From positions 78,121 through 142,120 of the forward strand of contig MU859142.1 of the NCBI GenBank assembly GCA_033297205.1: a stretch of 64,000 nt of DNA. The letters are read 5' to 3'. The first letter of the stretch is position 1; every line of letters begins with the position of its first letter. Source of the stretch: Pseudoneurospora amorphoporcata (lineage: Eukaryota; Ascomycota; Sordariomycetes; Sordariales; Sordariaceae). The position numbers and the translations under genes are program-made. The notes under the pieces were generated by a model, which had not been told where the DNA came from, searched no databases, and saw only the letters and a program-made list of their open reading frames with translations. Below are positions 21,393-33,662 of this stretch, one piece after another.

Positions 21393-23085
21393 ATGGCTCA
21401 ACAACCAGAACAAATCATCAACCGCGCCCCCAGAGAGGTAATGGACGTGTACGTCATGGGGGCCAACGACAAAGGCCAACTGTGCTTGGGACCAGGTCAT
21501 AGAGAGGGCTATATTGCTCAATCTCCGCAGCGAGCCGCTCGGCTGATCGAGGATAACCAGGTCGTTGCTATGGCCGTGGGCAACAACCACTCCTTGGCTC
21601 TCACGGTCGACAACCGGGTCGTGTCCTGGGGCTCAAACGAGCACGGCGCCCTCGGCCGGGTGACGCACTTGTGGAAGCTCCCCGACGGCAGGTGGGTGGA
21701 TTATAGTACGGTTGAGGAAAGGGACCTGAATCCAAACGGACCGGAAGGACGGAGAATCGATGGCATTCTGCAAATACCTATGAAAATCAACTGGATCGCC
21801 ATCCCGCGCCACACCGTCTTTACGCAGGTGGCAGTAAGCGATCATGCCTCCTTTGCCTTGACCGAAACGGGTCAGGTCTATGGATGGGGTGCTTTCGAGG
21901 CATGTATTTTCTCTCTTGTTATTTTTTTTTTCATTTTTTTTTTTTTTTTTCATCTTCCCTTCTCTCTCCCCCCCTCCCTCCCTTCCTCCCTCCGTCATCT
22001 CCACCAAGCAACATTGAACTAACCTCATCTTCCCCCCTTCCAACTAACAGTACTACATCGGCGAGAACGACTTCATCGGCTTCCACCACGTGCACCGCTT
22101 TTACGCCTCTCACCCCAACCACTTGGAGTGGGCCGATCAACGGCCACGGCGCTACCAACAGTCTCCCCTCAAAATCCGCTTCCCCGGCACCGACCACCCG
22201 CAAATCGTGCAGATCGCATGCGGCTCCAACCACGTCTTGGCCCTCTCCAAATCCGGTCTCGTCTACTCATGGGGAACCCCCGACATGGAGATTTTGGGCC
22301 GACGCTTCATGCCTCGCAACGCCGGCAGACGCAACCCCCGCCGCGGCTACGCGGCCGGCGCGGATCCCTACGCCAACATGGACCATCACTTTGCACCCGG
22401 TTTGGTCGCCGGCCTGCAAAACATCCGCTACATAGCCTGCGGCGCCAACTACAGCATGGCGGTGACAAAACCACGCCCCCGGTCAGGCACGCAGCTGTGC
22501 TACGTGTGGGGCCAAAACGACGACATGCAAACGACGCTTCCACTCTCCAAAGCGACGGTCGTGGCCACGCCTGAACACCCCGATGCGCCGGACGGGAATA
22601 ACATGCGGGTGGTGCTGTACCCGACCAAGGCGCCCTGGCTAAGCGGGATCGGACACAGGGACGACGAGCCCGAGTCGGCGATCAAGTCCATTTCCGGATC
22701 CTTGCGGTACGGACTGGCAATCCGCTGGAGCGGGTGGGGTGAGGCGTGGGGGAACGAACATGAGATGCCGAATGCCATGGGGGTGATTAACGAGGAGAAC
22801 GAGCCGGTGATTCCCGCCGTTCCGCCCGGGAACAGATATACTCAAGCTCCGCAGTTTGCGGGGTGGCACTACGACCGGGAGGAGTGTAGATGGGACCACG
22901 TGGCGACCGGCAAGCAGCATAGCATCGCGGTCGATCAGGAGGGCAAGATTTACGTATGGGGTAGCAATTCGCATCACCAGTGCGGCGTGCCACGGCCCCA
23001 AAACGGCGAACCCAATATTGATGTTATCGACCGCCCAACCCCGCTGCAGCAATTTCTGAATCGGGAGTCCAGACGAGCGTGTTGA
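21393..23085 (+). CDS. RCC1-repeat (beta-propeller) protein
   Basis: Exons 21393-21899 and 22051-23085 give 513 residues. The start is ATG 21393 (MAQQPEQIIN); an in-frame ATG at 21330 would add 21 unconserved residues. RCC1-type blades are visible as repeated (V)(Y/S)(S/G)WG...G and GxxH(S/V)(L/M)AL(T/S) motifs: VMGANDKGQLCLG, VVSWGSNEHGALG, VYGWGAFE, VYSWGTPDMEILG, CYVWGQNDDMQT and IYVWGSNSHHQCGV. That makes a seven-bladed propeller related to RCC1, the Ran guanine-exchange factor. Whether it is the Ran GEF itself is doubtful: blade spacing is irregular and the protein could be a different RCC1-superfamily member. The 151-nt intron carries long T runs and, to keep frame, must start GC (GAG|GCATGT) rather than GT. 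Confidence 0.75.
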
Positions 23086-23524
23086 GGGGGAGGTGCGCTA
23101 TTTTTGTGGGCGCGGGTGCGAGGTACAGCGTGTTTGGGTTTTCGAAGAACCGGTTCCGAGTAGGAGATGGTGGGAACTTGGACGAGTTCAGGTAGGTGCC
23201 CAGGCATGATTGGAGGTCAATCCTAAGGTTCAGTGGCGACGAGGAGGAGGAGGACATCGAAGTGGGGGGCGATTAGAAATGCAGATAGATGGCTTCAGTT
23301 GGTTTGGCTGTAGCTCTAGCTTCTTGGATAGACAGGGCGCCGCCGGTTGGTTCTCAAAAGGTTAATTATTATATACCCGCTGTGCTAGTTATATGTACTA
23401 TATATTTCGTTGGATAATAGACCCTACATATCAATCCCAGGATGCTGGTGAGGCACTTGCGCTTGATCATGGTCATTTGGATTGCCACTGCTGGGCCATC
23501 CAGCCATGATGATGCCCAAATCTT
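23086..23524. other. Intergenic between convergent RCC1-like and LPMO genes
   Basis: Shared 3' flank of about 440 bp, locally AT-rich around 23360-23420. No gene seen. Confidence 0.5.
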
Positions 23525-24314
23525 TTAGAACTGGAATCCGGACCAAACGCGACCACCAGGAGGGGTATATGTGGTGGCCTGGCTCGAGTAGATATCGATC
23601 TTGATGTCTCGCGTTAGCTTTCTGATGCCCAGAAACTTTCGATTAAGTACAACTTCTTTGACATACCGTGATGCCAGGATCATTCTGCGGCGCATAGGTC
23701 GGAATCGAATACAGATAGTCGCTCGGCGGAACCGCACTGCCCGAGCCCTGGACCACAAGTTGCGCACACTCGGCATAGAACTGCGGCGTGTTGGCCTGGT
23801 GCAGGGCCAATAGCTCATGCCTAATCAGGTAGTTCCCCGGGGCTAGGTTTCTCGGAATCTTGCTGCTCCACTTGAGGTTCTTCACAATCAACGCGGTTCC
23901 CCAGTTCGCGCTGTTCAGCTTGCCTCCCCACATGCCCATCTCGTCGATCTTGAACCAGCCCTTTCCGTCGCCCTTGCAGGACGATCCAAAGGCGCCGGGG
24001 CACTTGAACAACCACACCTGAACAGGGCCCTGCTCGTGCGTCCATTGTTTCCAGACGGCGGTGACGTTAGACCCGGCTTGCACGGTGGCGCTGAGCTGGG
24101 CGGAGGTGCCGCCGTTGCAGCGCATCTTGGCATCGGAGACGGTCATGGTCGGATCGTAGTTGGGCCATTGGAACTGGATGGTCTGGGGGGAGCTGGCAGG
24201 GGAGAAACCCTCGTAGCCTGGGTAGGTAGTGCCGCCGATGATGTAGCTGGTTACGGCACCGTGGGCGGCAACGAGCGGCGCAAAGGCCGAGAGAGCAAGG
24301 AGGTCGAATCGCAT
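23525..24314 (-). CDS. AA9 lytic polysaccharide monooxygenase (former GH61)
   Basis: Exons 23667-24314 and 23525-23599 (67-nt intron, GTATGT...CAAG) encode 240 residues. A 17-residue signal peptide (MRFDLLALSAFAPLVAA) is followed directly by His18, which becomes the N-terminal copper ligand of the histidine brace. The second brace His is in WKQWTHEQGPV, and the axial Tyr is in the PQFYAEC block after HELLALH. Cys pairs around MRCNGG/ECAQ and FKCPG/SSCKG fit AA9 disulfides. The enzyme oxidatively cleaves cellulose or related glucans outside the cell with O2/H2O2 and an electron donor. There is no CBM1 or linker; the protein ends WSGFQF. A TATAAAA box lies 105 bp upstream. Regiospecificity cannot be told from sequence by eye. 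Confidence 0.95.
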
Positions 24315-27288
24315 GATAGCTGATCGTCGAGCGTATGTTTGCCTATGCTTGTTGACAGTTGTGGTAGGGGATTAGTGGGTGATAGAAGGCGAACCAGGAG
24401 GAGCGAGACGTCTCTGCCTTTTATACCTGTTCCCTCCTTTCTCAGTAATGCTGGAAGACAATGTAATGTGTCCCGGAGTCCGGGGCAGGATAGATTGGGC
24501 GACGCTGAGCTTCCCTGTTCCTCATCGGCAATTCTTCGCCATCCCGCATAGTTTTTTCCCAGCCACACCCAGATTCCATGATGATAAGACTTCCACGGGA
24601 CGTAATATCCCGGTAGAGAAATTCTCTTCTCGTGACCTTGGGCAGCCATGACAAACGCTCAATGCGAGCCCACGGCTAGCGGTCCGGCGGAGACTTGATG
24701 AGACTGAATTGGCATTAACGAGGGATCAAATAGATTAAACGGAGGATGGCAGGTGTAAGTCGAGCTTGATGGACCTTCCACTTCCAGGAACCAGTGGTGG
24801 AGGAGCTACATGGTGGTAATGTAGGTATGGGCCAAGGTGGTAGTCAGAGAACCACCGAGGATGACCGATTGGGTGACGTAGGTGGATCATCGCACTCCTC
24901 AATGGCTGACCAGCTGTGTGTGAGTGACATGTATCATATCCTTGAGAATGGCGTCTGCACGGCGTCGTGGGGTCCGGGGAAATAATCTGGGGTTGGCTGA
25001 TTGGCGGTGGCACAGCGTTGATGGAAGAGTCTCGGAAGATTATGTTGAGGGACACCCAGGGCCAATGACGTGAGCCAGGTTATTCAGGATAAAAGAGGCC
25101 GATAGATTAGGACGCAGGACGTCGTGAGCAAGACAGGAAGGCGTCGGTAGAAACTGGCTGACGTTGTATCGAGGGCAGGTGGCAGCAAATCGTTCACGGG
25201 CACTCGTTCCATCGTTGTTATCATCATCGAATGGTAATGAACGTCAAGGCTCTGTTACAGTTGATTTCTCTTGGTCTTGGGTTGGGTCGAGTGAAGTTGA
25301 GGAGTGGCAGGTCGGGCAACGGTGACGACACAGTATGCGTGCTCAGAGATCAGAAACACATCCGAAAATGCTCCCCTAAACCGCGAAGCGAACCAAGGTA
25401 CGGAATACCGGGTAGCTGTCCCTCTACCGCAGTGTTGATCACTTGCTCGTGGAGGTGTGATGTGACAATGACATTCTCCCGTCCGGAGGAGGATGACCGA
25501 TGTTAGAAGACCCGATATACTTGGAATCGGAGGAGGTTTTGCTTGCCAGACCTATGGATTCTTGGTAAACGGAAATGGTGGCCCGTGCATTGGATGCTCT
25601 GGTTGCAGTTGTCACGCAGATTCATGCAGCCTTGGCACCGTGACCCTTTGCCTCCTTGGCACTTGAACAGGGGTATCTTGACAGCTGTTCAGAGGCTCTT
25701 GTCAGGGGTCAATATCGGAAGGAGCCGATTCGCATCCACAATCAACAACATTGTTGACGTTCTCGTCTTGCATGTTAACATCGAGATATCGTTGGCGAGA
25801 TATGCGAACCGCGTTGATAGATTTGCCACTATCTCGAACGACATGTTTCGTGTTTCATTCAAATTCAGTTTACTTGTCCTTTAACTGTTCATCTCAACCG
25901 TGATGACGCTTTGGCTGGTTTCCAACTTGGTCACGGCATGTCTCGGGGGATACTATCTTGCACAAGGTTGTTAGTCGACCTGGAGATTTTCTTCACTGAT
26001 TGCTCATCCACACCTCTCTTTTTTTTCAGTCATCATCGATTTGATGGGTAAAGATAATCCGTGAGCCGAGACGGGCGGATAGTTGCACATTGCATGGTTT
26101 GGAGGTTTCAGGATGGCGAAACAACCAAGAAGGGCTGTGGTGTTGTTTGCATTCCAGTGGTTTGCTCGTGTTTCCTCCAACGCTGGTCTCTTTAAAACCG
26201 GCGACTGACTGAGATGGGAATGTCTTTCTACTCTTTGCTCGTGTTGGTCGGGAAACCCATTGAATTGTCACCGGTCTACGCCATCGCGTCGACGTTAAAG
26301 GGTTCAGTTCTGTTCAGTTTTCTTGTTGTTGGCCGCATTCGTTTCCTTGCTCTGCTCGGTTCTGTCGCGATTCCTCCCTGTTCAAGTTGTCCAAAGTGGC
26401 GTGGGGGAGACGAGATCGAACGATGGATTCAGACCTGTGTCATAGATGATCAACCCGTACACTTTCAAGAACGGGCTAGGAAGGTACGAGCGGCTATTGT
26501 GCGACGACTGCGAGTTACACGCTAATACGACCGACACTCAGTGAACGTTTCCTCTTGTGGTGCACCCTGGCAATCCTCCCTCTTTTCCATTCAACATTGA
26601 CGGACCCTTCACTTCAAGTTCAGTTGGACGGGATCCATAGCTGAGTGAAGTGCGACTCCCACCAAACCCGTCAGTGTTTGCGACACCCTCTCTCTTCCCT
26701 TCCACTTTCCCACTCCTTGCCAAGTTGAAATTCAGTTTCAGTCAGACAGCAAGAGCTTACGATCTGACTTCTACATCATCTTACTAGCAGGAAAGGAAAG
26801 AACGCTTCGCCAAGGAGTCTAGAATTTGGTTTGAACAATCTTTCAGGTACGTCACCATCCCCGATACCGTCGCAAACTTGGAACCTTTTCGGGCCCGGAC
26901 TCGTTCTGGAAACACCCACGGCCACCAACACCTGGAACCTACGGACAACCAGACATCTACCGAACGAGGGGCTTGTCAAACTCTGGTGTTTCTTCCACAT
27001 CACACCTGAACTTGTCACCGTCACAGCGTCACTACGTTACCGCGAGCCACTGACAGGCTTTGGCTTTGGTTTTGCCTCCATTCTGACCAGAAGACAGTCC
27101 CCGTCATCCCAGGATCCAGTGTGATTCCTCTTGCGACGCCGAAGCGGTCTTCTGCAACCCACATCAGCACTTCTGAATTCTGCATCTGCTTTTCCGCTGG
27201 ATTCTGCAATCAAGAGCCCAAATTGGACTGTGGATTTTCCAACTGACCAGGACCCAGGATTAGGATATTACACCAGAGTATCCGTATC
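24315..27288. other. Divergent intergenic region between LPMO and membrane-protein genes
   Basis: 3 kb with no supported gene. The right-hand part (about 26540-27288) is CT-rich and probably holds the long 5' leader of the gene at 27289. Short ORFs on both strands lack motifs. Confidence 0.4.
24419..24425 (-). promoter_or_regulatory. TATA box of the LPMO gene
   Basis: The minus strand reads GGTATAAAAGGC, with TATAAAA 105-111 bp upstream of the ATG at 24314. Typical placement for a strongly inducible secreted-enzyme gene. Confidence 0.5.
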
Positions 27289-28323
27289 ATGGCATCAGAA
27301 GGCCACAACGCTGGGCCGAGCGACCAGCCAGCTGTGGGAGCTCGTCCAGAGTTGACGTCGCATCAGAGCCAGACGTTCAAATCCTACGGCCAGGACTACC
27401 AGTTCGCCGAAACTTGGGCCAATCCCCCTCCTGAGTTCGTCGTCAGCACCGGTGCCGCCAGCAATGACCAGAATCCCGGCTTGCTGGAAGAGGCGCATCC
27501 CAATGGCGGCGGAAATGGAGGGGCCACCAATCTTGCAAGTATCGGCGGCAGCTTCAAGACGAAGGGATCGCAACAAACCGCGGATGAACAACCCGAGGTC
27601 ATCTGGGTCCCGCCCAGCGACAAGCCCTGGTATAAGAGAAGCGCGAAGTTATGGTGGATGATTGGCGGTATCTCTACCCTGGGCATCATAGCCGTCATCT
27701 TGGCCATTCTCGGAGCCCTGGGCATGCTTGGTGGCCACCACAACAAGTCTGTCCCCCACACGAGTGGTCCATATCCACCAGGAACGTCCACATCGCTAAC
27801 ATCAACAAGTACGCCTTCTGAGCCCATGGCCTCTGCCACTTCCTCGATCGACCCCTCGTCATCGGCTACCGGAACTTCGACTTCGTCCGCAGCCACGCCC
27901 ACCTCAACCGTAAGTTCACATCCATTCACCCTATCACTCCTCGTGACGAGATTCTCTCCAGCTAACAAATCTGGTATGTAGAACCTAGCCAAGCAATGCA
28001 CCGACGACACCACCTTCATCGAACACATCTCCTGGATGGGCACTGAGGTCGACGGTTACGAGGCCACGTACAACGCAGCCAGTTCCGGCAAAGAGTGCTG
28101 CAACCACTGCTTCTCCGGTGACCCCGGCTGCGCGGGCTGGATGTACGACGGTGCCAACAAGTTCACGCCCTGCACCAAGCTCATGGTCACCAAGGACGAA
28201 GGAAACCCGAACAAGCAGTGTCCCAAGGGCAAGGCTCCTACGACCTACTTCAGCAAGAATCCCGACAAAAAGGTCGTCGGCGGTGGTGGACCGTGCAGTG
28301 AAGAGTCCCAGATTCAGCGCTAG
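27289..28323 (+). CDS. Single-pass membrane protein with Ser/Thr stalk and Cys-rich C-terminal domain
   Basis: Exons 27289-27909 and 27982-28323 (72-nt intron) give 320 residues. There is no N-terminal signal peptide. About 120 polar residues end in KPWYKRSAKLWW, then a membrane helix (MIGGISTLGIIAVILAILGA, about 124-145). Next come a 60-residue Ser/Thr/Pro stalk, likely O-glycosylated, and a C-terminal domain of about 100 residues with eight cysteines (QCTDDT, ECCNHC, GCAGW, PCTKL, QCPKG, GPCSE). The CC-x2-C-x-G-xxxGCAGW pattern resembles the PAN/apple-like Cys-rich domains common in fungal surface proteins. The positive-inside rule predicts N-terminus in the cytosol and C-terminus outside (type II). 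No named family; function unknown, plausibly wall sensing or adhesion. Confidence 0.7.
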
Positions 28324-29349
28324 CTCTTGACGGAGTCTGCTCACTGTTTTCGGATGCGAATGCCTCCGGGCGTGTTGTCTTGCCTGGTGCCGTACTGATG
28401 AGGGTCATCTAAGCCTTCGTCAATGCTACATCATCTTGCCTACCCTTAAACGGTCAGCCCTCCGTGCTTGTCATCAAAGCTGGGAAGTTCACCATTTCTC
28501 GGGATTGGGTTTGAGCTGGTTCTCATTCACCTAATGATCTGACGGGAGGAGGCATCCAGGCAGAGCAATACCAGGAGATCTAGAATCAATGGGGTGGATC
28601 AACTTGCTTTCAATTTCTTTTTCTTTTTTGATGGTTTCTAAGAGAAAAGCGGCCATGTATTTTTGTTGCATTTCACAGTTTGTTTGTTAGAGACGGATAC
28701 CCGGATACCCGAGAAGAAAGCAAGGAAACTGAAGAGTTTAAAGATACATGGTGCAGTATCGTCAGCGTTTATCGGATTCTGAAATAATTACTACACCATG
28801 TATCTGAGGACATGGAATATGCCTCTGACCGGGCGGAGGACACTGTCGTTACAGAGAGATGAGCGTAATTGCAAGCATTTGGAAGATTGAAGAAGGCCGG
28901 ATGTATGTCTGGACAGCGAAAATATAAGTCCTGGTCATCATTCTCTTTGCATAGGGCTTTCCACCATGGTTGCGCTTGTGATGCTTATGGTCGTGACAGA
29001 CAGGCCAAACACCATATTCCATTCCTCGTAGAAGCCGACCATTCTAGCACTCTACCTAGCTTTTCCCCTCCGCCGAGAGCCTCCCGCTAAAGAGCATCCC
29101 GCTCAGGTCACCATCTTCTCATCAGACCTCATCGGAATAAGGACACGAAAATAGCAGCAATGTTCACAACCCATTTTCTCACCTGCAACTCCAAGCAAGC
29201 AAGAAGCTCACATATGTGCATTCACAATCATTACATTCAAAAGCTAAGTCTAATCATCTGAAACTCTTTATAGCTTTTGTATTTTTCCCATCCCATCCGT
29301 GCCTGTTCTACACCCAACGTAACGTACTCCAACACACTTAGACAACCAC
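28324..29349. other. Intergenic between convergent genes
   Basis: About 1 kb of shared 3' flank of the membrane protein and pyruvate dehydrogenase genes. Nothing supported as coding. Confidence 0.5.
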
Positions 29350-30739
29350 TTAGAGAAGCTTGAGAAGCTTAGCAGCGTGGTTCTCGATAAGAGCCTCAGT
29401 AGGGAAGGACATCTCCTCGAGCCCCGCGGCATAGGGAGTAGGGACATCGGCACCAGTGACACGCTGGGGAGGAGCATCGAGGTAATCGAAGCCGTACTCG
29501 ACAGCGAGGGCGACGATCTCAGCACCAACACCGTAGGCGGGGAAGCCGGACTCGACGGTCATGAGACGGCGGGTCTTCTTGATGGAAGCGATAATGGCGT
29601 CCAAGTCAAGGGGCTTGATGGAGCGGAGGTTGATAACCTCAACCTCGACGCCGTACTTCTTCTTGAGGGCCTCGGCAGCGTCAATCGACTGGCCGACGCA
29701 GCGCGACATGGTCACGATGGTCAGGTCCTTGCCGGCGCGCTCGACCTTGGCCTTGCCGATGGGGATCACGAAGTCGTCCTTCTGGGCGGCTTCGGACATG
29801 GGGAAGACCTTGCCGTACATAAGCTCGTTCTCGAGAACGATGACCGGGTTGGGGTCGCGGATGGCGGCCTTGAGAAGACCCTTGGCGTCCTCGGAGGACC
29901 AGGGGGACACGACCTTGAGGCCGGGCACGGAACCGTACCAGGCGCTGTAGTCTTGGGAGTGCTGGGCGCCAACACCGGCGGCGAAACCGTTGGGGCCGCG
30001 GAATGTGATGTTGCAGGGCTGGATACCACCGGACATGTAGAGGGTCTTGGCGGCGGAGTTGACGATGTGATCGATGGACTGCATGGCGAAGTTGAAGGTC
30101 ATGAACTCGCACTAGAGGAGGGAAAATAAAGGCACATGGTTAGCTTGTGTGCTTTCTACTACAATGTTTGTTTTCTGCTTCTTTGCTGTCGTCCTTTCCG
30201 TCCTGGCGCGCATTCGCAAGCCATAGTGCTGAACTGATGTTGTTCATAGGGCTATGGCTTGGGACGAACCCAGGCCTCTAGTGGACCGGGAAGGGCGGGT
30301 CTCGAGTCATGGGCTGATCCAGTGCGTCATGATAGGTCCCTCCTTTAGGAAGTTTACTTACGACGGGGTGAAGACCGCTGAGAGCAGCACCGACGGCGAG
30401 ACCGGTGAAGCCCATCTCGGTGATAGGTGTGTCGATAACACGCTTTTCGCCGAAGCGATCTAGTAGGCCCTTGGTGACCTTGTATGCGCCATTGTACTGG
30501 GCAACCTCCTCACCCAGGACAAAGACCTTGGGGTTGGACTCGAGCTCCTCGGCCAGGGCCTCGTTCAGGGCATCGCGGACCGTGTAGTCCTTGGTACCGG
30601 AGGGGGCATCGGCGTAGGTCCGTTTTTGAAGACCGGCGACGGAGGCGGGCTTGAAGAAGGTCGGGGCCGCAGGACGGGCAACCTGGACACGCGAGGCCGC
30701 GGAAGCCAGGCGGACTGCGGGTCGGAGATAGCGCGACAT
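29350..30739 (-). CDS. pdb1: Pyruvate dehydrogenase E1 component subunit beta, mitochondrial
   Basis: Exons 30362-30739 and 29350-30111 (250-nt intron, joining HPV to CEFMTFNFAMQ) give 379 residues. A mitochondrial presequence (MSRYLRPAVRLASAASRVQVARPAAP, rich in Arg/Ala/Ser) precedes the mature start near YADAPSG. Conserved E1-beta landmarks: YTVRDALNEALAEEL, VFVLGEEVAQYNGAYKVT with the ThDP-contacting Glu, DTPITEMGFTGLAVGAA, ITFRGPNG, GAQHSQDYSAWYGSVPGLKVV, GLLKAAIRDPNPVIVLENELMYG and VINLRSIKPLD. With E1-alpha it forms the ThDP-dependent decarboxylase of the pyruvate dehydrogenase complex, feeding acetyl-CoA to the TCA cycle. The start at 30739 is preferred over 30826 because it begins directly with the presequence. 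Confident. Confidence 0.97.
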
Positions 30740-32438
30740 GGCTCTGGGTGCTTGGTTGTTCGTGGGTTGGAGAAATATGGAGAAAAAGAGGGTGTCCCGA
30801 CTCAGGTCAGAAATAATGCAGTGCACTGACTAGCCGACAGTGGGGAGTCAACGGAATGAAAGGGTTTTGGGTATGACAGGTGGTTGCCAATTAATTTCTG
30901 CCGTCGGTACCGACTGCAGCTTGCAACTCTTTTGAGGATGGGGAAAGAAGGCGCTTGGCTGACTGTTGAGAGCAGTGTCAGGTTGGGGATGATGTTGATG
31001 ATCAGGAAAGCAAAAGCAGCAGTTTTTCCAGAGAGAGGGAGGGATTTTTTGGGGCCTTGCACCATCCGCCATCAAAAGATACGGTAGGGAGGGACGGGAG
31101 CTTGGATCCAGCTTTCTCGGAACGCCGCACTCGAGCTTTTTCTCACAGCTGGAACGTTGAACCCCAACGCTTCCTCTGCGCTAGCTTACAAAAGGCCTAG
31201 CCAAAGGGTCATCCATGACAGTTCCGTGGGTGTCCTGGCCCCTCGATTGGCTTGATACACCCTGGCCGCCTTCGAAGACAAGCCCTGGCCCACTGCAATG
31301 ACAGCTGCGGAGGCAATCGATTTTGGAGGACAACCCTGTCAACGCCGCAACTCCTCACGATCCCGCTTCGCTCACGATAAGCAAGCTCCTCTAGCTCATA
31401 AGCAATGGGCATCGCCGGCTGGCATCGGAGCATTTTCACGGGGCAGTATATAAGGTACATGGTTGCTATCCGTCACAACGTCAACCAGAGGTCCGAACCC
31501 ATAATGTCTATGATGGTAAAACGCATTACAAAACGGGCATGCCGGCAATGGCATAGGAAAGACATAGCGGCAACTGTTTGCCTCGCTGTTGACGGATCTG
31601 ACGGCGTTGAAAGAGTGGATTGCTGCCCCTCTCTCCAATACACCCCTGCCAAGTTCGTTAGCATGAGACCTCGTCAGGTTCGTCATAGCCTGAAGGGTCC
31701 CGAATATCAATATCGCGACTTCCATTTGAAAGGAAGGCGTCGATCTCCTAAAATTTATATGATTGATAGTTCGAGTTGGGTTTTGAGCCTCACAAAAGGC
31801 GCCAACATGCTCCTTGCCAACCCTCCCAGAGTTGGAGAAGGTCCGTATCTCAATAACACTGGTCTATAACCAATACAGCAAAGTCCGTTGGGGGCAAACA
31901 CACAACGCGCCGAAGCCGCGCCGCAGAGGAACACGCTGTATGAACCGCCGGAGTCGGTGTAACACAAATGCCACCGTGTCACTCTAGCTCTTCCATTCCG
32001 TCCGGATTTTACGGTGTTGCGCATTGGTTGTGCAACAGTTCAACATGACATAAAAACCAACAAAATCATCAGAAAAGCAAACAGAATGAAAACGGTTTAT
32101 GTTGTTTTTCAAAGACGTTGTAGTCAGAGTATATTAAGTTCATTCATACAGGTCATTGTACACGACGTCATAAACTACCTATAGCCAACTCTAATGTGCG
32201 GTCCTCGTACTGGCTCTTGCTGTAGCCAACATCCAACCTTTCGAACAAAAATCCCGGCCTGTCCGGCAATTATTGATTAAATCAGCGTGTAAATGCAATA
32301 GTCTGTTGCCGTCCCTCCGTGTCATTATGTTTATCCGCTTCATGATGACCCTAATGTAAACCCCTATATCCCCGCCTGGAAAAAAAAAATGTACAAAGAA
32401 ATGGAAATGATTATATGGGGTATCTTTTCAAGCACATT
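30740..32438. other. Intergenic, no supported gene
   Basis: 1.7 kb holding the pdb1 promoter and the erg6 3' flank. ORFs at 31405-31869 (plus) and 31396-31725 (minus) are shadows of each other without motifs. AT-rich from about 32040 to 32400. Confidence 0.45.
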
Positions 32439-33662
32439 TTAGTTGAGAGGCTTCTTGCCGACCATGAGGTACATGGGGGTGAAGAGGTTCTTCTTGGCAC
32501 CGGCGACGAGACCATCGGCACCGCGGGCGAGCGCATCGGCGGTCTTCTTGGTACCCTTGGGGGCAAGGCCGAAGGTCTCGAGGACACCGGCGAAACCGTG
32601 AAGGATGCGACGGGCAGTGTGGGTCATGCGGACGACGGTGAAGAAGTCGAGGTAACTCTGCATGTAGCCGAGCTCACCAGCAATCGGCCAGTACCAGGGC
32701 ATGGGGTCATTGCGCTCAGCAAGATCCTCGTGGTGAAGGAGCTCGAAACCGACATTCTTCATGGCGGCGAGACCCTCGCTGATGGGCACCATGTTGGAGA
32801 TACCGTTGCCGACCTCAATGGCGAGACGGATGTCACGGTGCTCGACGTTGTCGTTGTCGTAGTTGTCGGTCATGAGCCACTCGTAGACACCAAAGACACC
32901 ACCGGGCTTAAGGACACGGTAGATCTCGCCGTAGACACCCTCGAGCTTGGGAGCATGGACGGTAGCCTCGATGGCGTAGACGGCATCGAAGGAGTTGTCG
33001 GGGAAGGACATCTGCATGAAATCGCCCTTGACGAACTTGAGCTGACCAGAGAGGCCGTCGCGAACAGCGTAGTGAGTGGCGCGGTCGATCTGGTAGTCGT
33101 TGTTGTTGAGGCCGGTGATGTGGGCGTCGGTGAACTTGGCGATTTCGCGCGCAGGGCCACCAACACCGCAACCAACATCGAGAACCTTCATGTCCTTCTT
33201 GATGCCGATCTGGGAAGCGAGGTAGTGCTCGTGACGGGCAATAGCCTGGTAGAAGGGCTCGCCGGGGGAGAAACGGCAGAAGTGGAAGCACTGGCCCCAG
33301 CCATACTCGTAAAGATCGGTCGCGAGGTTGTAGTAGCTGTAAGGAACACATTGTCAGTCTCCATGTTTTCGCACAAAGCAAGCATCTTATGAGGCAAGGC
33401 GGGGAACTTACTGCCTGGTCAAGGTCGCGTACTCCTTGGTACGGGCCTCGCGATCAGCCTGGGTCTCACCCTCGGCAGTCTTGTTGTCAAAGTGCTTGAA
33501 GTACTCGTCAACGGCGATCTGCTGAGCCTCGGTGTTCTTCTTCAGCAGAGCAGCGACACCACCGGCAGCCTTGGCAGAGTCGCCGTGCATGACCTTCTTG
33601 AACTCAGCATCGCGCTGATGGTCCTCTTTCTCGAGGGCAACAACTTTTGGTGCGGAAGGCAT
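32439..33662 (-). CDS. erg6: Sterol 24-C-methyltransferase
   Basis: Exons 33412-33662 and 32439-33336 (75-nt intron) join at TLTR-H-YYNLATDLYEYGWG to give 382 residues. The enzyme transfers a methyl group from S-adenosylmethionine to C24 of zymosterol or lanosterol-type sterols in ergosterol synthesis, at the ER and lipid droplets. Signatures: the sterol-binding YEYGWGQCFHFCRF motif, SAM motif I VLDVGCGVGGPAREIA, GLNNNDYQI, FMQMSFPDNSFDAVYAIEATVHAP, YRVLKPGGVFGVYEW, and the C-terminal sterol-methyltransferase domain ending MYLMVGKKPLN. The start MPSAPKVVALEKEDHQRD matches family length. It is divergently arranged with the splicing-factor gene. Confident. Confidence 0.97.

Noticed and set aside
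29377..30129. 250-codon plus-strand ORF opposite pdb1
   Set aside because: Codon-bias shadow of E1-beta.
32415..33392. 325-codon plus-strand ORF opposite erg6
   Set aside because: Codon-bias shadow; erg6 motifs are on the minus strand.
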